A stretch of DNA of 64,000 nt from SZUA-547 sp963669265 (GCA_963669265.1 OY769916.1:248001-312000), one strand, 5' to 3'. Shown: positions 17,633 through 26,021, numbered from the stretch's first letter. The notes: a model not told the origin generated them from the sequence alone. Program-made: numbers and translations.

Positions 17633-17772
17633 ACTGCTCCGATCATGCTGTTTCCCGCCGTTCAGCGGGCGGTCTTCTCGGCGAGGCGCGGACGATAATG
17701 GCTTGAATGCGGGTGAACAACCGCTAAAACCGGCGCCGCTTCAGCGCTCAATTTCGTCTATGGGAGGCGCAT

Positions 17773-18081
17773 ATGCCCCAGCTCACCATCGTCTACTGGC
17801 GCGATATTCCCGCCCAGGTCATCGTCGGCAAAGGCCGCCGCGCCGCCAAGATTCAGCTTTCTGAGCGGTTTGAGCAGGCGATCGACCGATGCGCGATGAA
17901 AGTCGGCGCCAAGGACGAAGACGCCTATCTGGCGGAGTGGCGCAAGGCCGCGCCGGTTGAGGTCGAGGGCGACGCAGCGGATATCGCGAAAGAGGCCGCC
18001 GAGCGTCTGGAGCGGGACTTTGATCAGGCGCGGATCAAGACGCTGATCGAGGCCGAGGGCTGGGATCGCGGCGGCGACTGA
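17773..18081 (+). CDS. Virulence_fact-family small protein (PF13769-like)
   Basis: A 102-residue soluble protein starting MPQLTIVYWRDIPAQVIVGKGRRAAKIQLSERF, with GGGAGG six bases before the ATG. The sequence matches what I know of the so-called virulence factor family PF13769, common in alphaproteobacteria. There is no signal peptide or membrane segment. The N-terminal half is basic with beta strands and the C-terminal half is acidic and helical. It sits 92 bp before a methyl-THF-binding methyltransferase and divergent from metF. The name is probably misleading; a role in the corrinoid methionine system is a context inference. Confidence 0.8.
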   Translation: MPQLTIVYWRDIPAQVIVGKGRRAAKIQLSERFEQAIDRCAMKVGAKDEDAYLAEWRKAAPVEVEGDAADIAKEAAERLERDFDQARIKTLIEAEGWDRGGD

Positions 18082-18172
18082 CTCCGCATTCCGTCCGCTC
18101 CTTACCACGCCTTCTTTCCACCGGCGTCCCCACGGTCTATAGGGACGGACCACATTTCAAGGATCCCGCGCC

Positions 18173-19114
18173 ATGACCCGCACAGTTGTCGAATCCAAGA
18201 CCAAGACCGTCACCATCGGCTTTGATCAGCCCTTTTGCGTGATCGGAGAGCGGATCAATCCGACCGGCCGCAAGAAACTTGCCGCCGAACTGGAGGCCGG
18301 GGACTTCTCGACGGTCGAAAAAGACGCGCTGGCGCAGGTCGCAAGCGGCGCGTCGATGCTCGATGTGAACGCGGGCGTGGTTTATAACTCCAACCCCAAC
18401 CCGAATGAGACCGAACCGCCCTTGATGCGGAGCATTATCGAACTTGTTCAGGGGCTTGTGGACGTTCCTCTATGCATCGATTCCAGCGTTCCCGATGCCT
18501 TGGAGGCGGGATTGGCGGCGGCCGAGGGACGCCCGCTTCTCAATTCGGTGACCGGCGAGGAAGAGCGCATGGAGCGCGTCCTGCCGCTGGTGAAGAAGTA
18601 CAACGTGCCGGTGGTTGCAATCTCCAACGACGACACTGGCATTTCCGAGGACCCCGAGGTGCGCTTCGCCGTCGCCAAGAAGATCGTCGAGCGCGCGGCG
18701 GATTTCGGCATCCCCGCCCATGACATCGTGGTCGACCCTCTGGTCATGCCGATCGGGGCCATGGCGACAGCGGGCCAGCAGGTCTTCGCCCTGGTTCGGA
18801 AACTACGCGAAGAGCTGAAGGTGAACACCACCTGCGGCGCCTCGAATATCTCTTTTGGCCTGCCCAACCGGCATGGCATCAACGCCGCATTCCTGCCGAT
18901 GGCGATCACGGCGGGCATGACCTCGGCGATCATGAACCCGGTGCGCCCGCAGGAGATGGAGGCGATCCGCGCCGCCAATCTACTGATGAACAACGATGCG
19001 CATGGATCGGCCTGGATCGCGGCCAATAAGCCGCCTGCGGCGGAGGGCGACGCCCCCGCCCGTGGTGGACGTGGCGGTCGCGAGGGCCGGCGGCGGCGGC
19101 GCGAGCGGGCCTAG
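18173..19114 (+). CDS. Methyltetrahydrofolate:corrinoid methyltransferase (pterin-binding part of split methionine synthase)
   Basis: A 313-residue DHPS-fold TIM barrel corresponding to the pterin-binding domain of MetH as a separate protein. It has GERINPTGR at 25-33, DVNAG at 64-68, CIDSS at 101-105, NSVTGEE from 124, and a late GASNISFGLPNR. It should move the methyl group of 5-methyl-THF to a corrinoid protein. In Rhodobacterales such a protein is one part of a methionine synthase split over several genes; the homocysteine/B12-binding partner is not in this window. The C-terminal ~20 residues are Arg/Gly-rich, ending in RRRRRERA. Its stop overlaps a convergent lipoprotein gene by 4 bases. 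Confidence 0.88.
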   Translation: MTRTVVESKTKTVTIGFDQPFCVIGERINPTGRKKLAAELEAGDFSTVEKDALAQVASGASMLDVNAGVVYNSNPNPNETEPPLMRSIIELVQGLVDVPLCIDSSVPDALEAGLAAAEGRPLLNSVTGEEERMERVLPLVKKYNVPVVAISNDDTGISEDPEVRFAVAKKIVERAADFGIPAHDIVVDPLVMPIGAMATAGQQVFALVRKLREELKVNTTCGASNISFGLPNRHGINAAFLPMAITAGMTSAIMNPVRPQEMEAIRAANLLMNNDAHGSAWIAANKPPAAEGDAPARGGRGGREGRRRRRERA

Positions 19115-19704
19115 CGCCGCGCGAGCGCCTCCACCCCGTTCAGGATTTCCTTTTCAGCGGCCAGCGACGACTGGCAGGTTCGCGTAGGCTGCGTGCCGAG
19201 CGCCGAGGTCGAACTGATATCGACCGTGGCTGGATTATTCGTAGTGAAATCCCAGACATGTCCGGATTTGTTCCGCACCACATAGCGGCTTGAGACCCGG
19301 ATCTCTGTCTGCGACTCGCTCAGGGACCGGACACGCAGGTTCATTCGGGCCCTTAATTCAAGTCCCTGATTCGTGCGCGCCGCATATGGCGTCGTGCCGC
19401 CGGTGTCTTCGGTCCATGTGCCGCAATCGACGAATCGCGCCATGTTGCCATCGCCGAACCCAAGGGTCATCAGACCCGAATCCTTCTCAAAATTGTCGAT
19501 GGTGAAGAACGTCGACGCGGCGTAGTCGATCAACCCGTTCCAGGTCTCATCATACCCGGCGTCGACGACGCGCCGGTCCTGCAGCGGCGCGTTCGGAACA
19601 GGCGGCGCGTAGCCGAAAAGCCCCGCGCCCGCGCAGCCGGCGAGCAACCCCAGAACCACGGCTGGCGCCGCGAATGAACTCAGTCGTTTTGACACGCGGC
19701 GCAT
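19111..19704 (-). CDS. Putative lipoprotein of unknown function
   Basis: A 197-residue protein with a lipoprotein signal: a basic N-terminus, a hydrophobic stretch and the lipobox LLAGC with Cys24 as the lipidated residue. The mature part has DAGYDETWNGLIDYAASTFFTIDNFEKDSGLMTLGF, a layout reminiscent of small BamC-like or DUF-type lipoprotein domains, and a VDCGTWTED segment; Cys80s and a late TCQSSLAAE could form a disulfide. I do not recognise a specific family. It is convergent with the methyltransferase (4-base overlap) and divergent from the VOC gene. Confidence 0.75.
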   Translation of the reverse strand: MRRVSKRLSSFAAPAVVLGLLAGCAGAGLFGYAPPVPNAPLQDRRVVDAGYDETWNGLIDYAASTFFTIDNFEKDSGLMTLGFGDGNMARFVDCGTWTEDTGGTTPYAARTNQGLELRARMNLRVRSLSESQTEIRVSSRYVVRNKSGHVWDFTTNNPATVDISSTSALGTQPTRTCQSSLAAEKEILNGVEALARR

Positions 19705-19828
19705 CTTCTCTCCTTTGTGGAAGTTCAGGGGTCTTAAGCTGGGATGGCGGTGGACGCGAGAGGTCGTAGCGCTGATACTACGCGAAAATTTCGATTTACG
19801 TTAACACCCTGTGGCGGAGTGTCCCGGT

Positions 19829-20248
19829 ATGGAGCAGCGTCTGTCCCTGATCACACTCGGCGTCGAAGATCTGGCGCGTTCGCATCAGTTTTACGTGGAT
19901 GCGTTCGGCTGGAAGGAGCATCCGGGCCCCAAGGGCGTGGTCTTTTTCCAGATGAACGGAGTCGTTCTGGGCCTCTATCCACGGGTTGAGCTTGAAAAGG
20001 AGACAGGCGAAAGGATGACCTATGCGCCCGGCCCGTCCAGCCTGTCCTGGAACGGCCGAAGCGAGGCGGAGGTGGATGAGGCATACACGCACGCCGTCGC
20101 CAATGGCGCCCGCGCCGTCAAAGCGCCCGAAAAAGTGTTCTGGGGCGGATATTCCGGCTATGTCGCCGACCCGGACGGACACCTGATCGAACTCGCCTAC
20201 AATCCGTTCTGGAGCATCAGCGACGACGGCGCGGTCTCCCTCGAATAG
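19829..20248 (+). CDS. VOC-family (glyoxalase/bleomycin-resistance-like) protein
   Basis: A 139-residue vicinal-oxygen-chelate protein. Paired beta-alpha-beta-beta-beta modules are visible: LITLGVEDLARSHQFYVDAFGWKEH at the start and GYSGYVADPDGHLIELAYNPFW at the end, with the metal-ligand Glu of HLIELA. A single VOC domain implies a homodimer. The substrate is unknown. The ATG at 19829 is preferred over an in-frame GTG at 19811, because GGAG lies about 10 bases upstream and the domain starts directly after it. Confidence 0.88.
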   Translation: MEQRLSLITLGVEDLARSHQFYVDAFGWKEHPGPKGVVFFQMNGVVLGLYPRVELEKETGERMTYAPGPSSLSWNGRSEAEVDEAYTHAVANGARAVKAPEKVFWGGYSGYVADPDGHLIELAYNPFWSISDDGAVSLE

Positions 20249-20323
20249 CGGATCGACTTGCGCCCGCCTTTCCGCCAGCGCAACCTGCGCAAGCAATTGA
20301 GACAGGCGTGGCGAACCCGGCAG

Positions 20324-20827
20324 ATGAAGATCACCGAGCAAAGCAAAGACCATTTGGTTGTGCGTCACGTCCCGTGGTTCATCGGTGGAATCATGGCGGT
20401 TTTGGGCGCCGCGAGCCTCTACGCGTCGATCTTCAAACCCGACTCGTTCACAAGCACCGCCGAGGCCATTCTTGTGCCGACATTGGGCGTCGCCATGCTC
20501 GGCGGCGCTTGGTGGTTCGCCCCTATCGTGACGCTTGTGTTCGAGCGGACCGGCGCGCGCGTGACATTCCGCGAATCCCGACTGCTGCGCCCCAGCGAGA
20601 AGATCTTCGACCTCCGCCGGGTCGAGAGAGTCCAGCTTCAGGCGAATTGGAGCGACGGCAGCCGCCTTACCCGGCTTGCCCTCAGGACGGAGGATGGCGT
20701 CACGCCGCTGGAGACCGGTTATACCAGCGCCGATCGGAAAGAGATCATGAAGGCGATCAACGCCTGGCTCGCGGGCGAGACGCCGGACATGGAAAATAGA
20801 CCTCAAGAACCAACGGTACGCCGATGA
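20324..20827 (+). CDS. Unknown membrane protein, first of a tandem paralogous pair
   Basis: A 167-residue protein with two hydrophobic helices near the N-terminus (PWFIGGIMAVLGAASLYASI and ILVPTLGVAMLGGAWWF). They are followed by a soluble PH-like domain of alternating strands (VTLVFERTGARVTFRESRLL ... RLTRLALRTEDGVTPLETGYTS) and a final helix ending in NAWLAG. I recognise no named family. The start at 20324 is chosen because MKITEQSKDHLVVRH aligns with the start of the next gene; the frame is open from 20258. Its stop overlaps the start of the next gene by 4 bases (ATGA). Confidence 0.7.
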   Translation: MKITEQSKDHLVVRHVPWFIGGIMAVLGAASLYASIFKPDSFTSTAEAILVPTLGVAMLGGAWWFAPIVTLVFERTGARVTFRESRLLRPSEKIFDLRRVERVQLQANWSDGSRLTRLALRTEDGVTPLETGYTSADRKEIMKAINAWLAGETPDMENRPQEPTVRR

Positions 20828-21324
20828 TATCGAACGCAAAAACATGGATTGAATCGGTCAGTTCAGACCGTTTGGAGGTGCGGCATCGATCGGGACAGGC
20901 GTCGTCGACTATGTATCTGCTGTTTGGCGGGTTCGCCGCGGCCTATGCGGTGGTGGGAACCGGCGATCTTCGCTGGGCGACCGGCGCCCTCGCCCTCGTC
21001 AATTTCTACGTCGCATGGTCGAAAACCTCGCTGGTGACGATTGTCTTCGACCGGCCCGGAGGCGTGGTGACATGCGGCGAGCGGCGCCCGTTGCTGGCGC
21101 ATGAAGCGGAATTGCCCTTGCGGGAGTTTCTGGGGGCCCAGCGGTCGCCCTCACTCAAGGGCCGCGACAGTGAGCAACTGGGACTCGCCACTCGCGAAGG
21201 GCGGCTCATTCCGATCGCGGCGAAAGTGGCGCCCGAGGTCTCGGCGGATCTCGCTAAGACAATCGACGACTGGCTCGAAGGCAAGCACGGGTCAGATCCC
21301 ACGACCCGCGCTTCAAACACTTAG
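20824..21324 (+). CDS. Unknown membrane protein, second of the tandem pair
   Basis: A 166-residue protein with the same plan as its upstream neighbour: WIESVSSDRLEVRHRS, two hydrophobic segments (about 30-65), TSLVTIVFDRPGGVVTCGERRPL, and a final helix TIDDWLEG. The similarity along the whole length indicates tandem duplication. The start overlaps the upstream stop (ATGA), so the two are translationally coupled and may form a hetero-oligomer in the inner membrane. No function can be assigned. It ends 16 bp from the convergent rhodanese gene. Confidence 0.7.
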   Translation: MISNAKTWIESVSSDRLEVRHRSGQASSTMYLLFGGFAAAYAVVGTGDLRWATGALALVNFYVAWSKTSLVTIVFDRPGGVVTCGERRPLLAHEAELPLREFLGAQRSPSLKGRDSEQLGLATREGRLIPIAAKVAPEVSADLAKTIDDWLEGKHGSDPTTRASNT

Positions 21325-21340
21325 CGCAGCGCCGCCGTCA

Positions 21341-22291
21341 TTAATTCTCGGCGCCCGTGTTGACCATCGGCATCAGCGCGTTGGACCACCCAACCATGCT
21401 TTCGGGATAAAGTTTCACGTTCTCGATCCCCGCAATCTCGGAAAGCGCGAACCAGTTGGTCGCCGCCCAATGCCCTGTGTTGCAAAAGCTGACCAGCACC
21501 TCGCCATCGCCGGGCGTCCCGTCATAGCCCGCGTTGCGCGCGATCTCCTCCGCCGCCTCCGGCGTTGAGATCATCTTGTAGTGATCCGGGCCAAACCAGC
21601 TCGAATGAACCAGATTCAACGCCCCTTCCAGCGTGCCCGCCTGCGCCGCCGCGCCATGCTTCGCGTCGCCCTCGAAAAATTCCAGCGGCCTTGCGTCGAC
21701 CAGATGCGCGTCCGAGCGCCCCTCGACGACGTCGAGCACGCCGTCGCGGGTCAAGAGCCATTGATCCGACAGGCGCGCCTGCATCTGGCTCGGCTCGGCT
21801 GCGACCGGATCCGTCGACAGCGTAAGCCCGGCCTCCGCCCACGCCTGAAGGCCGCCATTCAGAATCGCGATCTGCTGCACGCCAGCGGATTTCAGCGTCC
21901 AATAGACCCTCGCGGCTGCGCCGAAATCCGTGTCGCTCTTGCCCGCGTACGTCACGATGACCGGCTTCTCAGGCGTCACACCCAACGACTGGAGCAGCAT
22001 GGTGAGCTGCTCATCCGACAGCCTTCGGCCCGGGTCCTCGCGCGGACCGCGCCACAGGCCATAGGGTGCGTTGACCGCGCCGTCGACATGACCTTCGGCA
22101 TAGGCGCCGGGCCCGCGAATATCGAGGATTGTGACGTTGCCATCCGCCATTTCGATCAATTGCGCGGGCGTCAGCAGTTTTTTGCCGTCCGCGCCCTGCG
22201 CCGCCACAGGCTCCTGAACGACGCCAAAATAAAGCGCGACCGCGCCCGCCACGAAAAGCAGCGCCGTCGTCATGAGTCCGCGTCTGGTCAT
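21341..22291 (-). CDS. Exported thiosulfate/3-mercaptopyruvate sulfurtransferase (tandem rhodanese)
   Basis: A 316-residue protein with an N-terminal signal or anchor (GLMTTALLFVAGAVALYFGVV, then AAQG) and two rhodanese domains. The first (about 38-155) has DIRGPGAYAEGHVDGAVN but no cysteine in its active loop (TYAGKSDTDFG), so it is catalytically dead. The second (about 178-305) has the active loop FCNTGHWA with Cys270. Tandem rhodaneses transfer sulfane sulfur; a periplasmic location implies a role with thiosulfate or cyanide, but the substrate is not known. It diverges from the corrinoid-activator gene. Confidence 0.88.
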   Translation of the reverse strand: MTRRGLMTTALLFVAGAVALYFGVVQEPVAAQGADGKKLLTPAQLIEMADGNVTILDIRGPGAYAEGHVDGAVNAPYGLWRGPREDPGRRLSDEQLTMLLQSLGVTPEKPVIVTYAGKSDTDFGAAARVYWTLKSAGVQQIAILNGGLQAWAEAGLTLSTDPVAAEPSQMQARLSDQWLLTRDGVLDVVEGRSDAHLVDARPLEFFEGDAKHGAAAQAGTLEGALNLVHSSWFGPDHYKMISTPEAAEEIARNAGYDGTPGDGEVLVSFCNTGHWAATNWFALSEIAGIENVKLYPESMVGWSNALMPMVNTGAEN

Positions 22292-22448
22292 GTCATCTCT
22301 CCGGCAAGGATTGGTCTTTGATTGAAGATTCGTCCTGTCGCGCGAACAGTCCAGAAAAATTCCCGTGACATCGACCGGCTCAGCGCCACTCGCCAGCGCC
22401 GTCCGGGTGCGTTAATCACGAGGCCGGAGCAGCTTTCGTGAGACCCCA

Positions 22449-24485
22449 ATGACCGATAAGACAGATCCGCTGGTGATCTTCACCCCGTCCGGAAAGCGGG
22501 GACGCTTTGCGCCGGGCACGCCGATCCTGCAAGCCGCGCGCGAGCTGGGCGTGGATCTGGATTCGGTCTGCGGCGGCCGCGGGATCTGCTCGAAATGTCA
22601 GGTGACGCCATCTTATGGCGAGTTCCCGAAACATGGCGTGACCGTCGGCGATGAGGCGCTGAGCGCGTGGAACGCCGTCGAGGAGCGCTACAAGTCCAAG
22701 CGAGGCCTGATCGACGGGCGCCGTCTGGGTTGTCAGGCCGCCGTTCAGGGCGATGTCGTCATCGACGTGCCGCCCGAAAGCCAGGTCCACAAACAGGTCG
22801 TCCGGAAACGGGCGGAGGCGCGGGAGATCGTTCTCGATCCCGCCACCAAGCTCTACTACGTCGAAGTCGAAGAGCCGGATATGCACTCGCCGACGGGCGA
22901 TTTGGAGCGGCTCTTCAAGGCGTTGGAGGATCAATGGGGGCTGGTGGGCGTCACCGGCGACCTGCGAGCCGTTCAGGGGCTGCAGCCGGCCCTGCGCAAG
23001 GGCGACTGGAAGGTCACCTGCGCGATCTATTCCGGGCGCGGTCTGCGACCCAGCAGAATCATGCAGGTCTGGCCCGGCTATTACGACGGGGCGATCCACG
23101 GCGTCGCCGTCGATGTCGGCTCCACCACTATCGCCTGCCATCTGTGCGATTTGCGGACCGGCGAGGTGTTGGCCTCCTCCGGCCTGATGAACCCGCAGAT
23201 CCGCTTTGGCGAGGATCTGATGAGCCGCGTCAGCTATGCGATGATGAACCCCGGCGGCGCGGCGGAGATGACCAACGCCGTGCGCGATGCGCTGAACACG
23301 TTGATCGGCCAGGTCGCCGAAGAGGCCGGCGTCGACCGCGCCAACGTCTTTGAGGGCGTCTTCGTCGGCAATCCGGTGATGCATCACCTGTTGCTGGGCA
23401 TCGACCCGGTGGAGCTTGGCGGCGCGCCTTTCGCGCTGGCGACTTCGGACGGGTTGACGCTTTGGGCCAGCGAAATTGACCTGAACATGCATCCCGACGC
23501 GCAGCTTTATATCCTGCCCTGCATCGCAGGACATGTGGGCGCCGACGCCGCCGCTGTGGCGCTCTCGGAAAGCCCACATCGGCAGGATCGCATGACGCTT
23601 GTCGTCGATGTCGGCACCAATGCGGAGATCATGCTGGGCGACAAGGACCGCCTGCTAGCCTGTTCATCACCGACCGGTCCGGCCTTCGAAGGCGCGCAGA
23701 TCAGCAGCGGTCAACGCGCCGCTCCGGGCGCGATCGAGCGCGTCCGCATTGATCCGGAGACCAAGGAGCCGCGCTTCCAAATCATCGGCTGCGAAGCCTG
23801 GTCGAACGCGGCGGCCTTCGCTGGACAAGAGGTCACCGGCATCTGCGGCTCGGGCATCATCGAGGTGATAGCCGAGATGCGTCTTGCTGGGATCCTCGAC
23901 GAAGACGGCGTGATTGGTTCGGCCGAGCAGACCGGCACGCTGCGTTGCGTCGCTGATGGGCGCACCTACGCCTATCTCGTGCACGAGGCGGAGGACGGCC
24001 GGCGTATTCTTGTCACGCAAAACGACATACGGGCGATCCAACTGGCCAAGGCCGCGCTCTATGCAGGCGCGCGATTGCTGATGGATCAGATGGGTGTTGA
24101 GACCGTCGAGCGCGTCGTGTTGGCGGGCGCGTTCGGCGCGCATATCTCGCCTCTCCATGCGCTGATTTTGGGCATGATCCCCGATTGCGAGCTGGAGGAC
24201 ATCTCTTCGGCCGGCAACGCCGCAGGCACCGGGTCGCGCATCGCTCTGCTCAACGCCTCCGCCCGGCGGGAGATCGAGAGCCTTGCGCGGCGCATCAAAA
24301 AGGTGGAGACGGCGGTCGAGCCCCGCTTTCAGGAGCATTTCGTGGCCGCCATGGCTCTGCCCCACAAGACCGCGCCTTATCCGCGTCTAGAACAATATGT
24401 GCGCCTGCCGGGCGCCTCCTTTGGTGGCGGCGACCGGGACGCGCCGGAGGGCGCAAGGCGGCGAAGACGGCGCGCCAAAGCGTAA
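22449..24485 (+). CDS. Corrinoid activation protein (ferredoxin + DUF4445 ASKHA ATPase; RACo/RamA-like)
   Basis: A 678-residue reductive activator of corrinoid proteins. The N-terminus is a plant-type 2Fe-2S ferredoxin with Cys41, Cys47, Cys50 and Cys95 (C-x5-C-x2-C...C). A linker follows to about 210, then an ASKHA ATPase (DUF4445) with phosphate loops VDVGSTTIACHL and VVDVGTNAEIML and the motif GSGIIEVIAEM. Such proteins use ATP to drive reduction of oxidised Co(II) corrinoid; in Rhodobacterales one serves the split methionine synthase. The last residues are GARRRRRRAKA, a poly-Arg tail like that of the pterin-binding partner at 18173. A strong terminator follows. Confidence 0.9.
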   Translation: MTDKTDPLVIFTPSGKRGRFAPGTPILQAARELGVDLDSVCGGRGICSKCQVTPSYGEFPKHGVTVGDEALSAWNAVEERYKSKRGLIDGRRLGCQAAVQGDVVIDVPPESQVHKQVVRKRAEAREIVLDPATKLYYVEVEEPDMHSPTGDLERLFKALEDQWGLVGVTGDLRAVQGLQPALRKGDWKVTCAIYSGRGLRPSRIMQVWPGYYDGAIHGVAVDVGSTTIACHLCDLRTGEVLASSGLMNPQIRFGEDLMSRVSYAMMNPGGAAEMTNAVRDALNTLIGQVAEEAGVDRANVFEGVFVGNPVMHHLLLGIDPVELGGAPFALATSDGLTLWASEIDLNMHPDAQLYILPCIAGHVGADAAAVALSESPHRQDRMTLVVDVGTNAEIMLGDKDRLLACSSPTGPAFEGAQISSGQRAAPGAIERVRIDPETKEPRFQIIGCEAWSNAAAFAGQEVTGICGSGIIEVIAEMRLAGILDEDGVIGSAEQTGTLRCVADGRTYAYLVHEAEDGRRILVTQNDIRAIQLAKAALYAGARLLMDQMGVETVERVVLAGAFGAHISPLHALILGMIPDCELEDISSAGNAAGTGSRIALLNASARREIESLARRIKKVETAVEPRFQEHFVAAMALPHKTAPYPRLEQYVRLPGASFGGGDRDAPEGARRRRRRAKA

Positions 24486-24502
24486 GGATCGAAAAAGATT
24501 AA

Positions 24503-24526
24503 GGGCCGGCGAACCGGCCCTTTTTT
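24503..24526 (+). terminator. Intrinsic terminator after the corrinoid activator gene
   Basis: GGGCCGG (24503-24509), loop CGAA, CCGGCCC (24514-24520), then six T. A perfect 7-bp GC stem with a stable tetraloop, 18 bases after the stop at 24485. Sequence on the other side is A-rich, so it may also serve the convergent gabD gene. Confidence 0.9.
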
Positions 24527-24551
24527 GTCTGTCAGAAACTGCTCATACGGA

Positions 24552-26021
24552 TTACCGGATTTCGCCGAAGCAGATATTCTTCACTTCGACGAACTCGTCG
24601 CAACCGTATTTGGAGCCTTCCCGACCCAGGCCGGACTGCTTGACGCCGCCGAATGGCGCGACCTCTGTTGAGACCAGTCCCGCGTTGACGCCGACCATGC
24701 CGGTTTCCATTTTTTCCGCGACGCGCCAGCACCGCGTGACGTCCTGCGAATAAAAATACCCTGCCAGGCCGAACTCACTGTCATTGGCCATCGCGATGGC
24801 CTCCTCCTCCGTCTTGAACCGGAACAGGGGCGCGACCGGCCCAAAGGTCTCTTCGCTGGCGACTTTCATCTCCGGCGTGACGTCAGTCAGGATCGTGGGC
24901 TTGAAGAACGTGCCGCCCAACTCGCTGCGCTCGCCGCCCTCGATCACCTTGGCGCCGTGGGAGACTGCATCGGCGATATGGTTCTCGACCTTCGCAATGG
25001 CGGCCTCGTTGATCAGCGGACCGGTGGTCACGCCGTCCTCGGCGCCGTCGCCAACCTTCAGCGCGCGGGTCTTCTCGGCCAGCTTCTCCGCAAACGCGTC
25101 ATAGACGCCGTCCTGAACATAGATCCGGTTGGCGCAGACGCAGGTCTGTCCTGCGTTGCGGTATTTCGCAATCATCGCGCCCTCGGCCGCGGCGTCGAGA
25201 TCGGCGTCGTCGAAGACAATGAAGGGCGCGTTGCCACCCAACTCCAGCGAGACTTTCTTAATCGTGTCCGCGCTCTGGCGCATCAGAATGCGGCCGACGC
25301 GCGTGGAGCCGGTGAAGGTGATCTTCGCGACCTTCTCATTCGCGCACAGCTCCTGCCCGATATCCGCGTCCATCGTGCCCGGAATGATGTTGAAGACGCC
25401 CGCCGGAATGCCCGCCCGATCGGCCAGAACCGCCATGGCGGTCGCCGACAGCGGCGTCTGAGAGGCGGGACGGCCGACAAAGGTGCACCCGACCGCCAGC
25501 GCCGGGGCCACTTTGCGGGCGATCATCGCGTTGGGGAAATTCCAGGGCGTGATGGAACCGACGACGCCGACGGGTTGTTTGATGACCACGATGCGCTTGT
25601 CCCGCAAATGGCCCGGAATGGTGTCGCCATAGATGCGCTTCGCCTCTTCCGAAAACCATTCGAGGAAAGAGGCGCCATAACCGATCTCGCCCCGCGACTC
25701 GGCCATGGGCTTGCCGTTCTCCGCCGTCAGGATCGTCGCCAGATCGTCGGCGTTCTCCAACATCAGATCATGCCAACGCCGCAGCAGCGCCGAACGCTCC
25801 TTGCCGGTAAAGGCGATCCAGTCCTCGCGCGCCGCATAGGCGGCGTCGATCGCGTCGCGCGTCTGCGCCACGGTCATATCCGCGACTTCGGCCAGTCGCG
25901 CGCCGGTGGCGGGATTGGTCACTTCGAACGTCGTATCGCCGTCGACGAACGCGCCATTGATATAGGCGCGCGTCTCCAGGAGCGACGGATCATTCAGGCT
26001 CAGGGGGTTTTGCTTCAACAT
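24552..26021 (-). CDS. gabD: NAD(P)+-dependent succinate-semialdehyde dehydrogenase
   Basis: A 489-residue aldehyde dehydrogenase, best matched to GabD, which oxidises succinate semialdehyde from GABA or related compounds to succinate. The Rossmann motif FTGSTRVGRIL, the general base Glu260 (ELGGNAPFIVF) and the nucleophile Cys294 (NAGQTCVCANR, with a second nearby Cys as in GabD) are present. In the cofactor motif the usual KPAxxTP reads GRPASQTP, so the 2'-phosphate/ribose-binding Lys is replaced by Arg. The start at 26021 is supported by GGAGG seven bases upstream; the frame is open from 26072. Confidence 0.92.
   Translation of the reverse strand: MLKQNPLSLNDPSLLETRAYINGAFVDGDTTFEVTNPATGARLAEVADMTVAQTRDAIDAAYAAREDWIAFTGKERSALLRRWHDLMLENADDLATILTAENGKPMAESRGEIGYGASFLEWFSEEAKRIYGDTIPGHLRDKRIVVIKQPVGVVGSITPWNFPNAMIARKVAPALAVGCTFVGRPASQTPLSATAMAVLADRAGIPAGVFNIIPGTMDADIGQELCANEKVAKITFTGSTRVGRILMRQSADTIKKVSLELGGNAPFIVFDDADLDAAAEGAMIAKYRNAGQTCVCANRIYVQDGVYDAFAEKLAEKTRALKVGDGAEDGVTTGPLINEAAIAKVENHIADAVSHGAKVIEGGERSELGGTFFKPTILTDVTPEMKVASEETFGPVAPLFRFKTEEEAIAMANDSEFGLAGYFYSQDVTRCWRVAEKMETGMVGVNAGLVSTEVAPFGGVKQSGLGREGSKYGCDEFVEVKNICFGEIR

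Noticed and set aside
17633..17772. Possible SAM or cobalamin riboswitch in the metF / methyltransferase leader
   Set aside because: Only a short GC hairpin is visible; I could not find the conserved cores (such as the B12 box) of known riboswitches here or upstream of the genes at 18173 and 22449.
19796..20845. 349-codon minus-strand frame opposite the VOC gene and first membrane gene
   Set aside because: The plus-strand genes have clear domains, an RBS and coupled starts; the antisense frame has none.
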